A stretch of DNA of 64,000 bases from Xanthobacteraceae bacterium 501b (GTDB taxonomy: Bacteria > Pseudomonadota > Alphaproteobacteria > Rhizobiales > Xanthobacteraceae), in assembly GCA_000378025.1 (NCBI GenBank), contig KB899087.1, positions 4,149,501 through 4,213,500 on the forward strand. Reading direction: 5' to 3'. Position 1 is the stretch's first letter, and each line of letters begins with the position of its first letter. Below, piece after piece: positions 26,177-44,509 of this stretch. Position numbers and translations under genes: made by a program. The notes beneath the pieces were generated by a model that saw nothing but the letters and a program-made list of their open reading frames with translations, had not been told where the DNA came from and made no database searches.

Positions 26177-28960
26177 ATGTCCACCCGGCATTTCGACTGG
26201 TTCAAGAAACACGAGACCGAGGACGAGGTGCAGCACAAGCTGCAGCGCCTCTACGGCCTCGCCTGCGACCGGCTGGCGATGAAGCCGGACAAAGGTTTTA
26301 TCGCTGCCGCCATGGCCGCCGATCCGGAAGAGGCCCGGCGCGACCCGGCGCGCCGGCTTGCGCATCACCTGTTCACCTACAAGCTGGCGATGCCCACCGG
26401 CGCCTGGGGCCTGCTGGGGCTCGGCCTGCTGCATTCGGTGCTGCAGGAAGTGGCGCGCGACGACGGCAAAAAGCCGGCGCCGGTGCGGATCCTGCGGACC
26501 GAGGCGCATGATCTCAACGGTTTGGCGAGTCGCCTCCTGCTGCCGGACGTGGACCAGAAGGATGTGCGCCGGGCGGCGGCGTTCGTTGAATATCTGCTGA
26601 AGGCCAAGGGCGCGCGCGGCTTCATCAAATTCGGGCGCAAGATGGGCGCCAATGGCAATGTCGACGCCGCAAGCGAGGCCGTGGCCGGCATCTCGGCCGG
26701 GGCGCTGGAGCTGAAATGGCAGGACGCCATCCGCGCCGGCACACCGGAGCGGGGGCCGACCCATCTGGTGGCCTGGGTGGCGAAGGCGGCGGCGCGGCAC
26801 AAGATGCTGCTGTTCTGGTTCCTGCTCGCCAATGCGGTGCAGATTCTCTACGCCGTCTATGTGCCGCTCTGGCTGCAGGCGCTGTTCGACGAGGGCATCA
26901 AGCCCAGCGATGTCGCGGTCATCCGCACCTATCTCGCCTATCTGACCTGGGGCTTCCTGGCGGCGTCCTTCTTCGGCGTGATCCTCGACTATACCGTGGC
27001 CAAGCTTGGGCCGCGCATCATCAACGACCTGCGCGCGCGCATGTTCGCCAAGATCAACAACATGGACGCGCGCGAGCTCGCCAGCTCCGACACGGATGAG
27101 ATCATCGCCGATTTCTCCAACGACATCACCGTGGTGGAGAAGGCGGTCATCTGGGCGGTGCCGGGCCTGTTCTCCAAGGGGCTGATGCTGATCGGCTCGG
27201 TGGTGGTGGCGTTCTCGCTGGACACCCAGCTGGCCATCGCCACCCTGGTCTCGCTGCTGATCGCCTTCTGGCTGCCGAGGGGCTTCAGCAAGCGCGCCGT
27301 GCGCTACAATTACGAGCGCGGCGCGGAAGACGCCAAGGTCGCCCATATCGTCAAGGAAACCCTGCTCATGCAGCGGGTGATCCGCATCTTCGGCTTGCGC
27401 GAACTGCAGTTGAAGCTGTTCACGGGGCAGCTCGGCAAGCTCTTCAAAGCCAGCTACCACCAGTATTTCTCCTCCGGCCTCGTCGGCCGGCTGACCAGTT
27501 TCGGGGTCAGCGCCGCGCAGCTGCTGGTCATCGGGCTCGGCGCCATGCAGTCGGTCGAGGGCGAGGTGTCGTCGGGCACCATCGTCGCCTTCATCACGCT
27601 GCTGCTCACCATCGGCGGCGCCGCCGGCTTCATCGGCGCCCAGCTGCCGCTGCTGATCCAGGGCGTTGGCGGGCTGGAGCGGGTGCAGGCGCTGCTCGGC
27701 AAGCCCGATGCGGCGGCGGACCCGGAAAGGCCGGAGGACATTGGCGGCAAGGTGCACTCGCTGCGCTTCGACGAGGTGAGCTTCAGCTATGATGGCGGCG
27801 GCGCAACGCTGGACAAGGTGTCGATGGCCATCGACTGCCCGCGCAAGGTGATGGTGGTGGGGCCGTCCGGTTCGGGCAAGTCGACCATCCTGCGCCTCAT
27901 CGAGAACCAGTTCTCGCCGGGCAGCGGCCATGTGCGGGTGAACGGGGTCGACATGCGGCTTCTGGGCGAGAAGCAGGTGCGCTCCCTCATCTCGCTGGTG
28001 CCGCAGGAAGCGATCCTGTTCCAGACCTCGGTGCGCGAGAATATCCGCATGGGCAAGCTCGGCGCCAGCGATGCCGAGGTGGAGGCCGCCGCCAAGGCCG
28101 CCGACATCCACCCCATCATCATGTCGCTGCCGGACGGCTATGACACCGATGTCGGCGAGGGCGGCAGCAAGCTCTCGGGCGGGCAGCGCCAGCGCATCGC
28201 CATCGCCCGCGCCATCCTGCACGACCCGCAAATCATGCTGCTGGACGAGGCCACCTCGGCTCTCGATCCGGCAAGCCGCGTGGCGGTGGAGGAGACGCTG
28301 CGCAAGGTAACGCAGGGGCGTACCGTGATCGCGGTCACGCATGATCTGACCCAGTGCGAGCAGGCCGATCTCATCTATGTCGTGAAGGCGGGCCGGGTGG
28401 TGGAAAACGGCACTCATCAGGCCCTGCTCGACGCCGACGGGGTCTATGCCGATCTCTGGCAGCGCAGCGTGATCGCCGGGTCCGAGGGCACCGTGCCGCG
28501 CGACCAGCTGCTCGACCGGCTGCGCAAGCGGCCCATTCTCAAGGGCGTGCCGGATGTCTTCCTGGAGCGCCTTCTGGCGCGGATGACCCTGGAGACGGTC
28601 GGCCCGGACACGGTGCTGATCGAGGACGGCAAGCCCGCCGACCGGCTGATCTTCCTGACCCAGGGCGAAGCGCAGGCGAGCATCCGGCTCTCCGACGGAA
28701 CGTTTATGCCGGTTGGCATTCTCGAGCCGGGGGATTCCATGGGCGATTATGCGGTGCTTGGAGATGCCGAAGAGTTCACCCGCGTGGTCACCCGCAAGAC
28801 CTGCCATCTGCTGAGCATCGAGGCCGGCGCCCTGCGGGCCTTCGTCGCCGGCGACGCCGACACCGAGCTGCGCATCCAGACCGCGCTCGCCGCCCGGCAT
28901 GAGGCGATGCTGGAGCATTATGCCTGGCAGAAGCTGCAGCAGCAGGCGCAGCCGCAATGA
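26177..28960 (+). CDS. ABC exporter with N-terminal extension and C-terminal cyclic-nucleotide-binding domain
   Basis: A 927-residue half-transporter with unusual ends. Residues 1-190 are a soluble Lys/Asp-rich region I do not recognise. Residues about 205-470 are a type I exporter membrane domain with six helices. The ATPase follows: Walker A GPSGSGKST near 562, LSGGQRQ near 665 and IMLLDEATSAL near 685. Residues about 780-900 look like a cyclic-nucleotide-binding (CAP_ED) domain: VLIEDGKPADRLIFLTQGEA, then GILEPGDSMGDYAVL. It lies between the thioesterase and FAAL genes and shares ATGA with the latter, so it should export the product or a precursor. Confidence 0.9.
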   Translation: MSTRHFDWFKKHETEDEVQHKLQRLYGLACDRLAMKPDKGFIAAAMAADPEEARRDPARRLAHHLFTYKLAMPTGAWGLLGLGLLHSVLQEVARDDGKKPAPVRILRTEAHDLNGLASRLLLPDVDQKDVRRAAAFVEYLLKAKGARGFIKFGRKMGANGNVDAASEAVAGISAGALELKWQDAIRAGTPERGPTHLVAWVAKAAARHKMLLFWFLLANAVQILYAVYVPLWLQALFDEGIKPSDVAVIRTYLAYLTWGFLAASFFGVILDYTVAKLGPRIINDLRARMFAKINNMDARELASSDTDEIIADFSNDITVVEKAVIWAVPGLFSKGLMLIGSVVVAFSLDTQLAIATLVSLLIAFWLPRGFSKRAVRYNYERGAEDAKVAHIVKETLLMQRVIRIFGLRELQLKLFTGQLGKLFKASYHQYFSSGLVGRLTSFGVSAAQLLVIGLGAMQSVEGEVSSGTIVAFITLLLTIGGAAGFIGAQLPLLIQGVGGLERVQALLGKPDAAADPERPEDIGGKVHSLRFDEVSFSYDGGGATLDKVSMAIDCPRKVMVVGPSGSGKSTILRLIENQFSPGSGHVRVNGVDMRLLGEKQVRSLISLVPQEAILFQTSVRENIRMGKLGASDAEVEAAAKAADIHPIIMSLPDGYDTDVGEGGSKLSGGQRQRIAIARAILHDPQIMLLDEATSALDPASRVAVEETLRKVTQGRTVIAVTHDLTQCEQADLIYVVKAGRVVENGTHQALLDADGVYADLWQRSVIAGSEGTVPRDQLLDRLRKRPILKGVPDVFLERLLARMTLETVGPDTVLIEDGKPADRLIFLTQGEAQASIRLSDGTFMPVGILEPGDSMGDYAVLGDAEEFTRVVTRKTCHLLSIEAGALRAFVAGDADTELRIQTALAARHEAMLEHYAWQKLQQQAQPQ

Positions 28961-31093
28961 GCGCCGCGTCCATGGGCACCATCGCCACCCGCCTCGCCGA
29001 CCTCGCCGCGAGCCCCGATCACCGCTGGTCCATCACCTTCCTCGACAGCCATGGCGCGGTGTTCGAGCGCTGCGGCGCGGCGGAGCTGGCGGCGCGGGCG
29101 GCCCGCGTCGCCGGTTTTCTGGAGAGGGAGAGCGCGCCCGGCGCGCCTGTCCTGCTGGTTTTCCAGCCCTGCGTCGACTTCCTGGTGGCGTTCCTCGCCT
29201 GCCAGTGGTCAGGGCGCCTCGCGGTGCCGATCAACCCGCCGCGCCGGCATCGGCTGATCCAGCGCCTGCAGGCGGTGGCCGCCGACAGCGGCGCCACGGT
29301 GGCCCTGACCGGCGGCGGAGTGGCGGAACAGTCCGCGCTCTGGCAGGCCGACAGCGCCGAGCTGGCGGCGATCCGCTGGCAGGATATGGGCGATATCGAC
29401 AGCGATCCGGCGCAGGCCACCCCCCTGCGCGCGGTCGACCCCGCCGCCACCTGCTTCATCCAGTACACGTCCGGCTCCACCGCCCTGCCCAAGGGTGTGG
29501 AGGTGAGCCACGCCAATCTCATGGCCGACATGGCGCGGATGGAGGCGGCGTGGGGCCTGTCGCCGGCCAGCGCCATGGTCACCTGGCTGCCGGCCTTCCA
29601 CGATCTCGGCCTGATCTTCGGGCTGCTGCAGACGCTGTATTCCGGCTGTCCCGTCGTGCAGATGGCGCCGAACAGCTTCCTGCAGCGCCCGGTGCTGTGG
29701 CTGGAGGCGATCAGCCGCTTTCGCGGCACCCACACGGCGGCGCCCAGCTTCGCCTATGATCTGTGCGCCCGCCGGATCCCGCCCGAGGCGCACGAAGGGC
29801 TCGACCTCTCCTCCCTCGTCATGGCGATGAACGCGGCCGAGCCGATCGACCCGCAGGTGATGGAGGATTTCGTCGGCGTGTTCGGCCCGCACGGCTTCCG
29901 CCGCGAGACCTTCGCCCCCGCCTATGGGCTCGCCGAATCGACGCTCGCCGTCACCGCCAGCCCCGTGGGCGTGGCACCCCGGCTGTTCGCCCTCGATGCC
30001 GCCGCGCTGGAAGCGGGACGCATCGTCGAGGCCGGCGCTACGGCCCGGCGTCTGGTGATTCCCGGGAGTGGCGCGCCGCTGGCGGATGTGAGCGTGGCCA
30101 TCGTCGATCCCGAGACCGGGCGCCGGCAGCCGCCCGACCGGGTCGGCGAAATCTGGCTCGGCGGTCCCACCATTGCGCGAGGCTATTGGCGCCGGCCGGA
30201 GGAGAGCGCCGCCACCTTCGGGGTGCGGGTTGCCGGCGAGGACGACCCGACGGGCTATCTGCGCACCGGCGATCTCGGGGCGATGATCGGCGATGAGCTC
30301 TGCGTCACCGGCCGCATCAAGGATCTCATCATCCTGTCGGGCGCCAATCATTACCCGCAGGATATCGAGCGGGTGGCGCAGGGCGCGCATCCGGCGCTGC
30401 GCGCGGGCGGCGGAGCCGCTTTCGGCGTGGTTGGCGAGCCGGGCGGCGAGCAGGTGGTGCTGGTGCAGGAGCTGGAGCGCACCCAGCGCCGCACCGACCC
30501 GGCGCCGCTGTTCAGCGCCATCAGCGCTTCGGTGTGGCAGACGCTGGAGCTGCAGCTCTCGCGCATCGTGCTGGTCGAGCCCGGCGCGGTGCTGCGCACC
30601 TCCAGCGGCAAGATCCAGCGCGCCGCCAACCGGCAGGCCTGGCGCGAGGGCGTGCTGCCCGTCATCGCCGAGTGGCGCAACGCGCGGCAAGAAGCGTTGG
30701 ACGCGGCGCTGGACGCGGCGCGGGAATCCCCGCCGCTCGCCCCGCCAATGGCCCTCGCGATGGAGCCATCGGCGCTGGAAGTCTGGCTGCGCGACTGGCT
30801 GGCGCAGCGGCTTTCCCTGCCCGCTTCCGCCGTGCCGTCCGATCGCGGCGTGGGCGAGCTCGGCCTCACCTCGCTCGACGCGGTCGATCTCGCCGGGGCG
30901 CTCGGCACCCATCTTGGCCGCGCTTTGCCGCAAACCCTCGCCTTCGACCACCCCACCATTGCCGCCATGGTGGCGCATCTGACCGGGGCGCCACCGGCGA
31001 GCCCGGCGCAAGCCTCGCCTTCGATACCAGCGCCGTCGCCGGGTGCCGGCGGTGATCTGGAAGAACTGTTGTCGATGATTGAAGGAGGCGCCC

Positions 31094-31107
<14 letters not shown>
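28957..31107 (+). CDS. Fatty acyl-AMP ligase fused to an acyl carrier protein
   Basis: A 716-residue loading protein. Residues 1-580 are an ANL-superfamily ligase with CFIQYTSGSTALPKGV (residues 166-181) and AYGLAESTLAVTASP, the FAAL-type rather than acyl-CoA-ligase-type pattern. It should activate a free fatty acid as acyl-AMP and pass it to the C-terminal carrier domain, whose attachment serine is in GLTSLDAVDL (Ser 639). Residues 660-716 form a flexible Ala/Pro-rich tail. The start overlaps the transporter stop, and the next gene starts 14 bases before this one ends, so the three proteins are likely made in step. Confidence 0.93.
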
Positions 31108-40054
<8,947 letters not shown>

Positions 40055-40066
40055 CCGGCGGCCATC

Positions 40067-40576
40067 TCAATGCTGTGACGGGGACGACCGCCGCCACAGC
40101 CCTTCCGCCCCGAGCGGGCCGCCGCCGAACACCACCAGCGCGAAGGCCATGGCGGCCCAGGGCAGGTGAAAATTCGCCCAGCCCTCGGGAATGGTGAGCT
40201 GGATGATGGCGGTCATGACCAGCAGGCCGAGCGCGGCGAAGCGGGTGCCGAGGCCGAGCAGCAAGAGCAGCGGCAGCACGATCTCGCCCGTTCCCGCCGC
40301 CGCCGCCATCAGGGTGGGGAAGGGGTAGGCATAGGTACCGCCGAACAGGTGCAGCCGGAACTCTTCCTCGAACAGGAAGTGCGCCCCAGCCGACAGGGTG
40401 AGAAAGCTCTCCCATTTGGTCAGGCCCGACAGGAAGAACGGCACCGCCAGCGCGACGCGCAGGCCAAGGAGCGGCAAGGCGGCCGGGATCGACGCCAGCA
40501 GGTCCTCGGCCCGCGCGAGCAGCGCGAGAAGCGGAAGCGGCCGGCGCTGCGGAAGAACACGGGTCTCTGTTGTCAT
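40067..40576 (-). CDS. bufD: DoxX-family membrane protein (bufferin operon, BufD-like)
   Basis: A 169-residue protein with four hydrophobic segments of the DoxX fold, including LRVALAVPFFLSGLTKWESF, the family's opening, and GEIVLPLLLLLGLGTR. ATG 40576 overlaps the stop of the DUF2063 gene (ATGA), so it is the last gene of the bufA-bufB-bufC run. DoxX-like proteins commonly close such operons; the role is unclear. Its stop is 12 bases from the stop of the convergent megasynthase gene. Confidence 0.82.
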   Translation of the reverse strand: MTTETRVLPQRRPLPLLALLARAEDLLASIPAALPLLGLRVALAVPFFLSGLTKWESFLTLSAGAHFLFEEEFRLHLFGGTYAYPFPTLMAAAAGTGEIVLPLLLLLGLGTRFAALGLLVMTAIIQLTIPEGWANFHLPWAAMAFALVVFGGGPLGAEGLWRRSSPSQH

Positions 40577-41343
40577 GGCACGTCCCCTTGATGGATGTCG
40601 GCAAAGGCACTGAGGGTGAGAAGGCCGACCAAGGCGGCGCCGAAATCAAAGCCGGGCTCTTCATTGAGCGCCGCCTCCGCCGCCGCGCCGAGCGTGCCGC
40701 CGGCAAACAGAAGCGCGGCGAAGGGCCCGTCGCCGGCCGGCAGGACATGGACGTTCACCGCCATATCCGGCCGCACGACCAGCACGGTCTCGGGCTGCCA
40801 CGCCTCGATGTCGGCGAGCTCCGCGCCCTGATGCGCGGCCCAGATCGCACCGGCGGGAAAGGGCGAGCGCAGCAGCGTCGCGGAAGGGTGCGGTTTCAGG
40901 GTGAGCGTCGCCAGCGCCTCCGGGGCGAACGCGGCGAGCCGGGCAAGGGCGAGCGGGGCGGCATCGGCCGCGTGATAGGCCCGCGTCCAGGCCGCCTCCA
41001 GCCGGGCGACATCGGGGAGATAGGGCAGCGCCTGCGCCGGTTCGAAGCCGGCAATGAAATCCGGGAAGTCGTCGCCATAGTCGATGATCAGCGGCGAGGA
41101 GGGCTTGTGGTCCTGCGCATAGGCCCGCGCCATGCCGGCGAAGAAATCTCCGCCCACCAGCCTCTCCGTCACGCCGAAGCGCTGCGCCAGCGCCCGGGTC
41201 AGCCCGACATGGACATTGTTGCGATAGACCGCGAAGCGCGCGGCGTCAGCCACCCCGCGCGCGCCCGTCAGGCCCGGGGGCAGGGGAGCGTCGGCATGGA
41301 GCAGCGCCTGTGCGAAGGCGTGCTGGCCTGTGGCGAAGTCCAT
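40573..41343 (-). CDS. bufC: DUF2063 protein, MNIO partner (BufC-like)
   Basis: A 256-residue protein whose N-terminal half matches DUF2063: FAVYRNNVHVGLTRALAQRFG, VGGDFFAGMARAYAQDHKP and FPDFIAGFEPAQALPYLPDVARLEAAW. These are the features of the partner protein that binds the precursor and helps the DUF692 (MNIO) enzyme. It follows the bufB gene with three bases between. The exact biochemical role in this strain is inferred from bufferin operons in Caulobacter and relatives. Confidence 0.88.
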   Translation of the reverse strand: MDFATGQHAFAQALLHADAPLPPGLTGARGVADAARFAVYRNNVHVGLTRALAQRFGVTERLVGGDFFAGMARAYAQDHKPSSPLIIDYGDDFPDFIAGFEPAQALPYLPDVARLEAAWTRAYHAADAAPLALARLAAFAPEALATLTLKPHPSATLLRSPFPAGAIWAAHQGAELADIEAWQPETVLVVRPDMAVNVHVLPAGDGPFAALLFAGGTLGAAAEAALNEEPGFDFGAALVGLLTLSAFADIHQGDVP

Positions 41344-41346
41344 GGC

Positions 41347-42228
41347 TCAGCCCGCCCGCTTCAGCACGTTGCGCCGCGCCGCCTGCCCGGCGATCAGCGC
41401 GTCGACGCGCACTGCCTCGGCATGCAACGTGGGGAAGGCCGGCACGTCATTGTCCCATTCGATCAGCGTCGGCACCGGCCCGGTGCGCGCCAGAGTGAGC
41501 GCGTACAGCGCCATCACGTCGGTCTTGACTGGCGAGCCATGGGCGTCGATCAGCAGCCGGTCGCCGGCGCCGTCCACGGTCTCGTCATAGCCGGCCAGGT
41601 GAATCTCGCCGACGCGCTCGACCGGGAAGCGGTCGATATAGGCGGTCGGGTCCAGCCGGTGATTGACGCAGGACACCATCACATTGTTGACGTCGAGCAG
41701 CAGGCCGCAGCCGGTGCGCTCCGCGACCGCCTCCAGGAAGTCGATCTCGTCGATCGTGCTCTCGGCGAACAGCAGATAGGTCGAGGGGTTCTCCAGCAGC
41801 AGCTGCCGCCCGATCGCCTGCTGCGCCTCGTCGACATGTTTGCTCACCCGCGCCAGCGTTTCCTGCGTGTAGGGCAGCGGCAGCAGGTCGTTGAGAAAGC
41901 CGGTGTCGTGCGTCGACCAGGCGAGATGTTCGGAAAAGCTCTGCGGCCGGTAGCGGTCAATCAGGTCGCGTAGCCGGCGCAGATGCGCCGTGTCGAGCGG
42001 TCCGGCCGCGCCGATGGAGAGGCCGACGCCGTGCAGCGAGAGCGGGTAGAGGCTGGCCACCGCTTCCAGATAATGGTGCGGCGGCCCGCCGGCGCCCATG
42101 TAGTTCTCGGCATGAACCTCGAAGAAGCCGATATCCGGGCGCGCCTCCAGCACATGGCAGTAATGCTCCGGCTTAAGCCCGAGCCCGGCGCGGGCGGGCA
42201 GGCAGTCGCGGGGGACGGCGTTCATCAT
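41347..42228 (-). CDS. bufB: DUF692/MNIO multinuclear iron peptide-modifying enzyme (BufB-like)
   Basis: A 293-residue TIM-barrel enzyme with the family's metal ligand motifs in order: [62 protein letters not shown] and LIEWDND. DUF692 enzymes use two or three iron ions and oxygen to turn cysteines of a precursor peptide into heterocycles. Here the precursor is the adjacent bufA. The gene is separated from bufA by a strong hairpin (42266-42290), which would lower its expression relative to the precursor. Confidence 0.93.
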   Translation of the reverse strand: MMNAVPRDCLPARAGLGLKPEHYCHVLEARPDIGFFEVHAENYMGAGGPPHHYLEAVASLYPLSLHGVGLSIGAAGPLDTAHLRRLRDLIDRYRPQSFSEHLAWSTHDTGFLNDLLPLPYTQETLARVSKHVDEAQQAIGRQLLLENPSTYLLFAESTIDEIDFLEAVAERTGCGLLLDVNNVMVSCVNHRLDPTAYIDRFPVERVGEIHLAGYDETVDGAGDRLLIDAHGSPVKTDVMALYALTLARTGPVPTLIEWDNDVPAFPTLHAEAVRVDALIAGQAARRNVLKRAG

Positions 42229-42265
42229 CGGTCTCGCGGCTTTGGGAACGGGGAGTTGCGAGAAG

Positions 42266-42290
42266 AGGAGGCCCGCGGCGCGGGCCTCCT
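42266..42290 (-). terminator. Hairpin attenuator between bufA and bufB
   Basis: An 11-bp perfect stem, AGGAGGCCCGC paired with GCGGGCCTCCT, with a three-base loop, starting nine bases after the bufA stop. On the - strand it is followed by a pyrimidine-rich CTTCTC rather than a clean T-run. It probably acts as a leaky terminator or 3'-end stabiliser, giving more bufA than bufBCD mRNA. Confidence 0.65.
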
Positions 42291-42298
42291 GAGCCGGC

Positions 42299-42586
42299 TC
42301 AGCTCTTGATCGGGGTCAGCGAGCCCATATGCATGCCGCCCTTCATGGTCACGCAGGTGCCCTTGGGAACCGCCTTCCAGGCATTGCCCTGGTAGTCCAT
42401 GGTCGAGGTGCCGGCGCAGGTGGTGCCGGCACCCGCGGCGCAGTCATTCTGGCCCTTCAGGGCAACGCCGTAGCACTTCTCGTTGCCGGCCATCTTTTCC
42501 GGCGAAAGCGGGGCGGCGAAGGCGGCGCCGGCAAGGGCAGTGGCGAGGGAGCCGGCGAGCGCGAGAGCGAGGGTCGAGCGGTTCAT
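42299..42586 (-). CDS. bufA: Bufferin precursor (DUF2282)
   Basis: A 95-residue secreted RiPP precursor. ATG 42586 has AGGAGA seven bases upstream and opens a clear signal peptide ([20 protein letters not shown], cleavage near AFA-AP). The mature part carries four cysteines at about 38, 49, 57 and 77 in [25 protein letters not shown] and VPKGTCV, the bufferin-1 (DUF2282) pattern. Bufferins are periplasmic copper-binding peptides whose cysteines are modified by the DUF692 enzyme. Upstream is a GTAACA-N16-CGAATG promoter matching that of sigF, so copper or related stress sensed by the SigF-NrsF pair should drive it. Confidence 0.92.
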   Translation of the reverse strand: MNRSTLALALAGSLATALAGAAFAAPLSPEKMAGNEKCYGVALKGQNDCAAGAGTTCAGTSTMDYQGNAWKAVPKGTCVTMKGGMHMGSLTPIKS

Positions 42587-42639
42587 GGGTCGTCTCCTGT
42601 TGATCGGTGCAGAGGGCCGTGCTTGACCCTGCATCGGTC

Positions 42640-42667
42640 CATTCGAGACGGGAGCCGGCGGTGTTAC
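42640..42667 (-). promoter_or_regulatory. SigF-type ECF promoter for bufABCD
   Basis: On the - strand: -35 GTAACA (42667-42662), 16-base spacer, -10 CGAATG (42645-42640), 54 bases before the bufA ATG. The same -35 and the same spacer length occur on the other strand before sigF, and the pattern agrees with the SigF motif known from Caulobacter (GTAACC-N16-CGAA, from memory). Confidence 0.82.
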
Positions 42668-42732
42668 GCTCCTCTTCGACACGAATTCGTGATGAGGTGG
42701 GCGTGGCATTCGCAGATTATTTCCGCCCGACC

Positions 42733-42760
42733 GTAACAAGGCGGCCCGGGCGCGCGAAAA
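42733..42760 (+). promoter_or_regulatory. SigF-type ECF promoter for sigF-nrsF
   Basis: -35 GTAACA (42733-42738), 16-base spacer, -10 CGAAAA (42755-42760). It implies autoregulation. The -10 is only 13 bases from the TTG start, so the transcript would begin at or after the ribosome site GGAGAG. Confidence 0.75.
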
Positions 42761-42773
42761 GGAGAGACCGGCG

Positions 42774-43310
42774 TTGAGCGGCAAGAACGAGCGCGAACTT
42801 GCCGATCTGCTCCGCGCCGCCCTCGCGGGCGACGAGCGCTGCTATTCAGCGTTTCTCGACCGTGTTGCGGGCCTTGTCCGTGCCTATGCGCGCGGCAAGA
42901 TCACCCATGGCGGGGTCGATGCGGAAGATGTGGTGCAGGAGGTGCTGCTGGCGATCCATCTGAAGCGCCATACATGGCTGCCCGAGGCGCCCGTGCTGCC
43001 CTGGGTCTATGCCATTGCGCGCTTCAAGCTGATCGACGCCTTCCGCCGGCGCGGCCGGCGGGTGGAAATCGACGTCGACGACATCGCCGAAACCTTCGCC
43101 CAGCCGGAGGTCGAGACGGTGAGCGCGCGCGACATCACCCGGGCACTCGACGGGCTCGCCCCGACGCAGCGCTCGGTGGTGGCGGCGATTTCGGTCGACG
43201 GCCGTTCCGTCGAGGAGACGGCCCGGACCTATGCGATGACCGAGGCGGCGGTGCGGGTGGCGCTGCACCGGGGACTGGCCGCGATCGCGCGGCGATTTGG
43301 ACGCGAGTGA
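42774..43310 (+). CDS. sigF: ECF sigma factor, SigF-like
   Basis: A 178-residue ECF sigma factor. The TTG at 42774 has GGAGAG upstream and is the first possible start. Region 2 is [24 protein letters not shown]...[17 protein letters not shown]; region 4 is [42 protein letters not shown], together complete. The gene is followed after one base by a DUF1109/NrsF anti-sigma gene and is divergent from bufA, which is the arrangement in Caulobacter, where SigF-NrsF controls the bufferin operons in response to metals. Confidence 0.92.
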   Translation: MSGKNERELADLLRAALAGDERCYSAFLDRVAGLVRAYARGKITHGGVDAEDVVQEVLLAIHLKRHTWLPEAPVLPWVYAIARFKLIDAFRRRGRRVEIDVDDIAETFAQPEVETVSARDITRALDGLAPTQRSVVAAISVDGRSVEETARTYAMTEAAVRVALHRGLAAIARRFGRE

Positions 43311-43311
43311 C

Positions 43312-43950
43312 ATGGACACGCAAGATCTCATCCGGGCGATGGCCGCCGATACACGCCGCCGGGCACTGCCGCTGGGCACGGCCTGGCGCGTGGCGATGGC
43401 GCTCGCGCTTGTGCTCGCCGGGGCCGTGTTCGCGCTCGCCCTTGGTCCACGCCCCGATGCGCTGGCCTCGCTGGAGACGGCGCGCTTCGTGTTCAAATTC
43501 GTGGTGACGCTCGCTTTGGCCGCCAGCGCGTTCGTCCTGCTGCGCCGGCTGGTGCGGCCGGGCGAGGAGGCGCGTACGCCGCTCGTCTGGCTGCTGGCCG
43601 GGCCGCTGCTGCTGATCGCCGCCGTGGGGCTGGAACTGCTGGCGGTTCCCTCCGCCGATTGGGCCGCGCGGCTGGTCGGGGTCAATGCCCGTGTCTGCCT
43701 CACCTTCATTCCGCTGATCGGCGCCGCGCCGCTGGTGGTATTCCTGGCGGTGCTGCGCCATGGCGCGCCGGCACGCCCGGCGCTGGCCGGGGCGGTGGCG
43801 GGGCTGCTGGCGGGCGGGCTGGCGGGCGCGTTCTATGCCGCCCATTGCCCCGACGATTCTCCGCTCTTCGTCGCCAGCTGGTACAGCCTGGCCATTGCCG
43901 GCCTCGCCGTCGCGGGGGCGATCCTCGCACCGCGCGTGGCGCGCTGGTAG
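43312..43950 (+). CDS. nrsF: NrsF (DUF1109) anti-sigma factor
   Basis: A 212-residue membrane protein with six predicted helices: AMALALVLAGAVFALAL, FKFVVTLALAASAFVLL, PLVWLLAGPLLLIAAVGL and three more near residues 125-205. It begins MDTQDLIRAMAADTR, the short cytoplasmic part typical of DUF1109. Conserved cysteines occur in NARVCLTFIPL and YAAHCPDDSP, as in NrsF, where they are needed for metal sensing. It should hold SigF at the membrane until stress. The stop is 25 bases from the convergent SRPBCC gene. Confidence 0.9.
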   Translation: MDTQDLIRAMAADTRRRALPLGTAWRVAMALALVLAGAVFALALGPRPDALASLETARFVFKFVVTLALAASAFVLLRRLVRPGEEARTPLVWLLAGPLLLIAAVGLELLAVPSADWAARLVGVNARVCLTFIPLIGAAPLVVFLAVLRHGAPARPALAGAVAGLLAGGLAGAFYAAHCPDDSPLFVASWYSLAIAGLAVAGAILAPRVARW

Positions 43951-43975
43951 TTAAACACCGCTCCGACCCTATGCG

Positions 43976-44419
43976 CTAGCCCGGGATCTCCGGCTCCACC
44001 AGCCGGGCGAGGTTCTCCAGCGATTGCTGCCAGCCAAGGGTGCAGGCCTCGGGCGGAATGGCGTCCGGTATGCCCGCCTGCTCGATCTCCAGCTCGGTGC
44101 CGACGGAAACCTCCTTCAAGCTCACGCTCACCACAATCTCGCCGGGCAGGGCGGGGTCGTCGAAGCGGTCGGTGTAGCGCAGGCTCTTGCCGGGGCTCAG
44201 CTCCAGATAGGTGCCGCCGAAGGCATGGCTTGCGCCGGTGGTGAAGTTGCAGAACGCCATGCGGAACGTGCCGCCGACGCGGGCCTCGAGATGGTCCACC
44301 GTGCAGGTGAAGCCGTTCGGCGCAATCCACTTCGCCAGCGCGTCCGCTTCGATAAAGGCGCGGTAGACCTTCTCCGGGCGGGTTGCGAGGACGCGGTGCA
44401 GGCGTATCGTGCTGGGCAT
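43976..44419 (-). CDS. SRPBCC/AHSA1-family protein
   Basis: A 147-residue START-like protein: IRLHRVLATRPEKVYRAFIEADALAKWIAPNGF is the family opening, GGTFRMAF and YLELSPGKSLRYTDRFDD are middle strands, and TLGWQQSLENLARLVE is the long C-terminal helix. Members bind hydrophobic ligands or act as Hsp90 co-chaperone-like proteins. SRPBCC, VOC and DGPF proteins are common companions of ECF42 sigma factors, and a matching promoter lies upstream. Confidence 0.88.
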   Translation of the reverse strand: MPSTIRLHRVLATRPEKVYRAFIEADALAKWIAPNGFTCTVDHLEARVGGTFRMAFCNFTTGASHAFGGTYLELSPGKSLRYTDRFDDPALPGEIVVSVSLKEVSVGTELEIEQAGIPDAIPPEACTLGWQQSLENLARLVEPEIPG

Positions 44420-44455
44420 GGCGGGTGAGCCTCCTGATCTGCCGGTGATGCCTCA

Positions 44456-44484
44456 AGGACGCGCGATCCGGCCCCCCGCCGACA
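44456..44484 (-). promoter_or_regulatory. ECF42-type promoter for the SRPBCC gene
   Basis: On the - strand: TGTCGG (44484-44479), 17-base spacer, CGTCCT (44461-44456), 37 bases before the start codon. It is the mirror image in motif and spacing of the promoter at 44510-44538. Confidence 0.7.
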
Positions 44485-44509
44485 GGGCCGCGAAAATTTT
44501 CTCAGTCCC

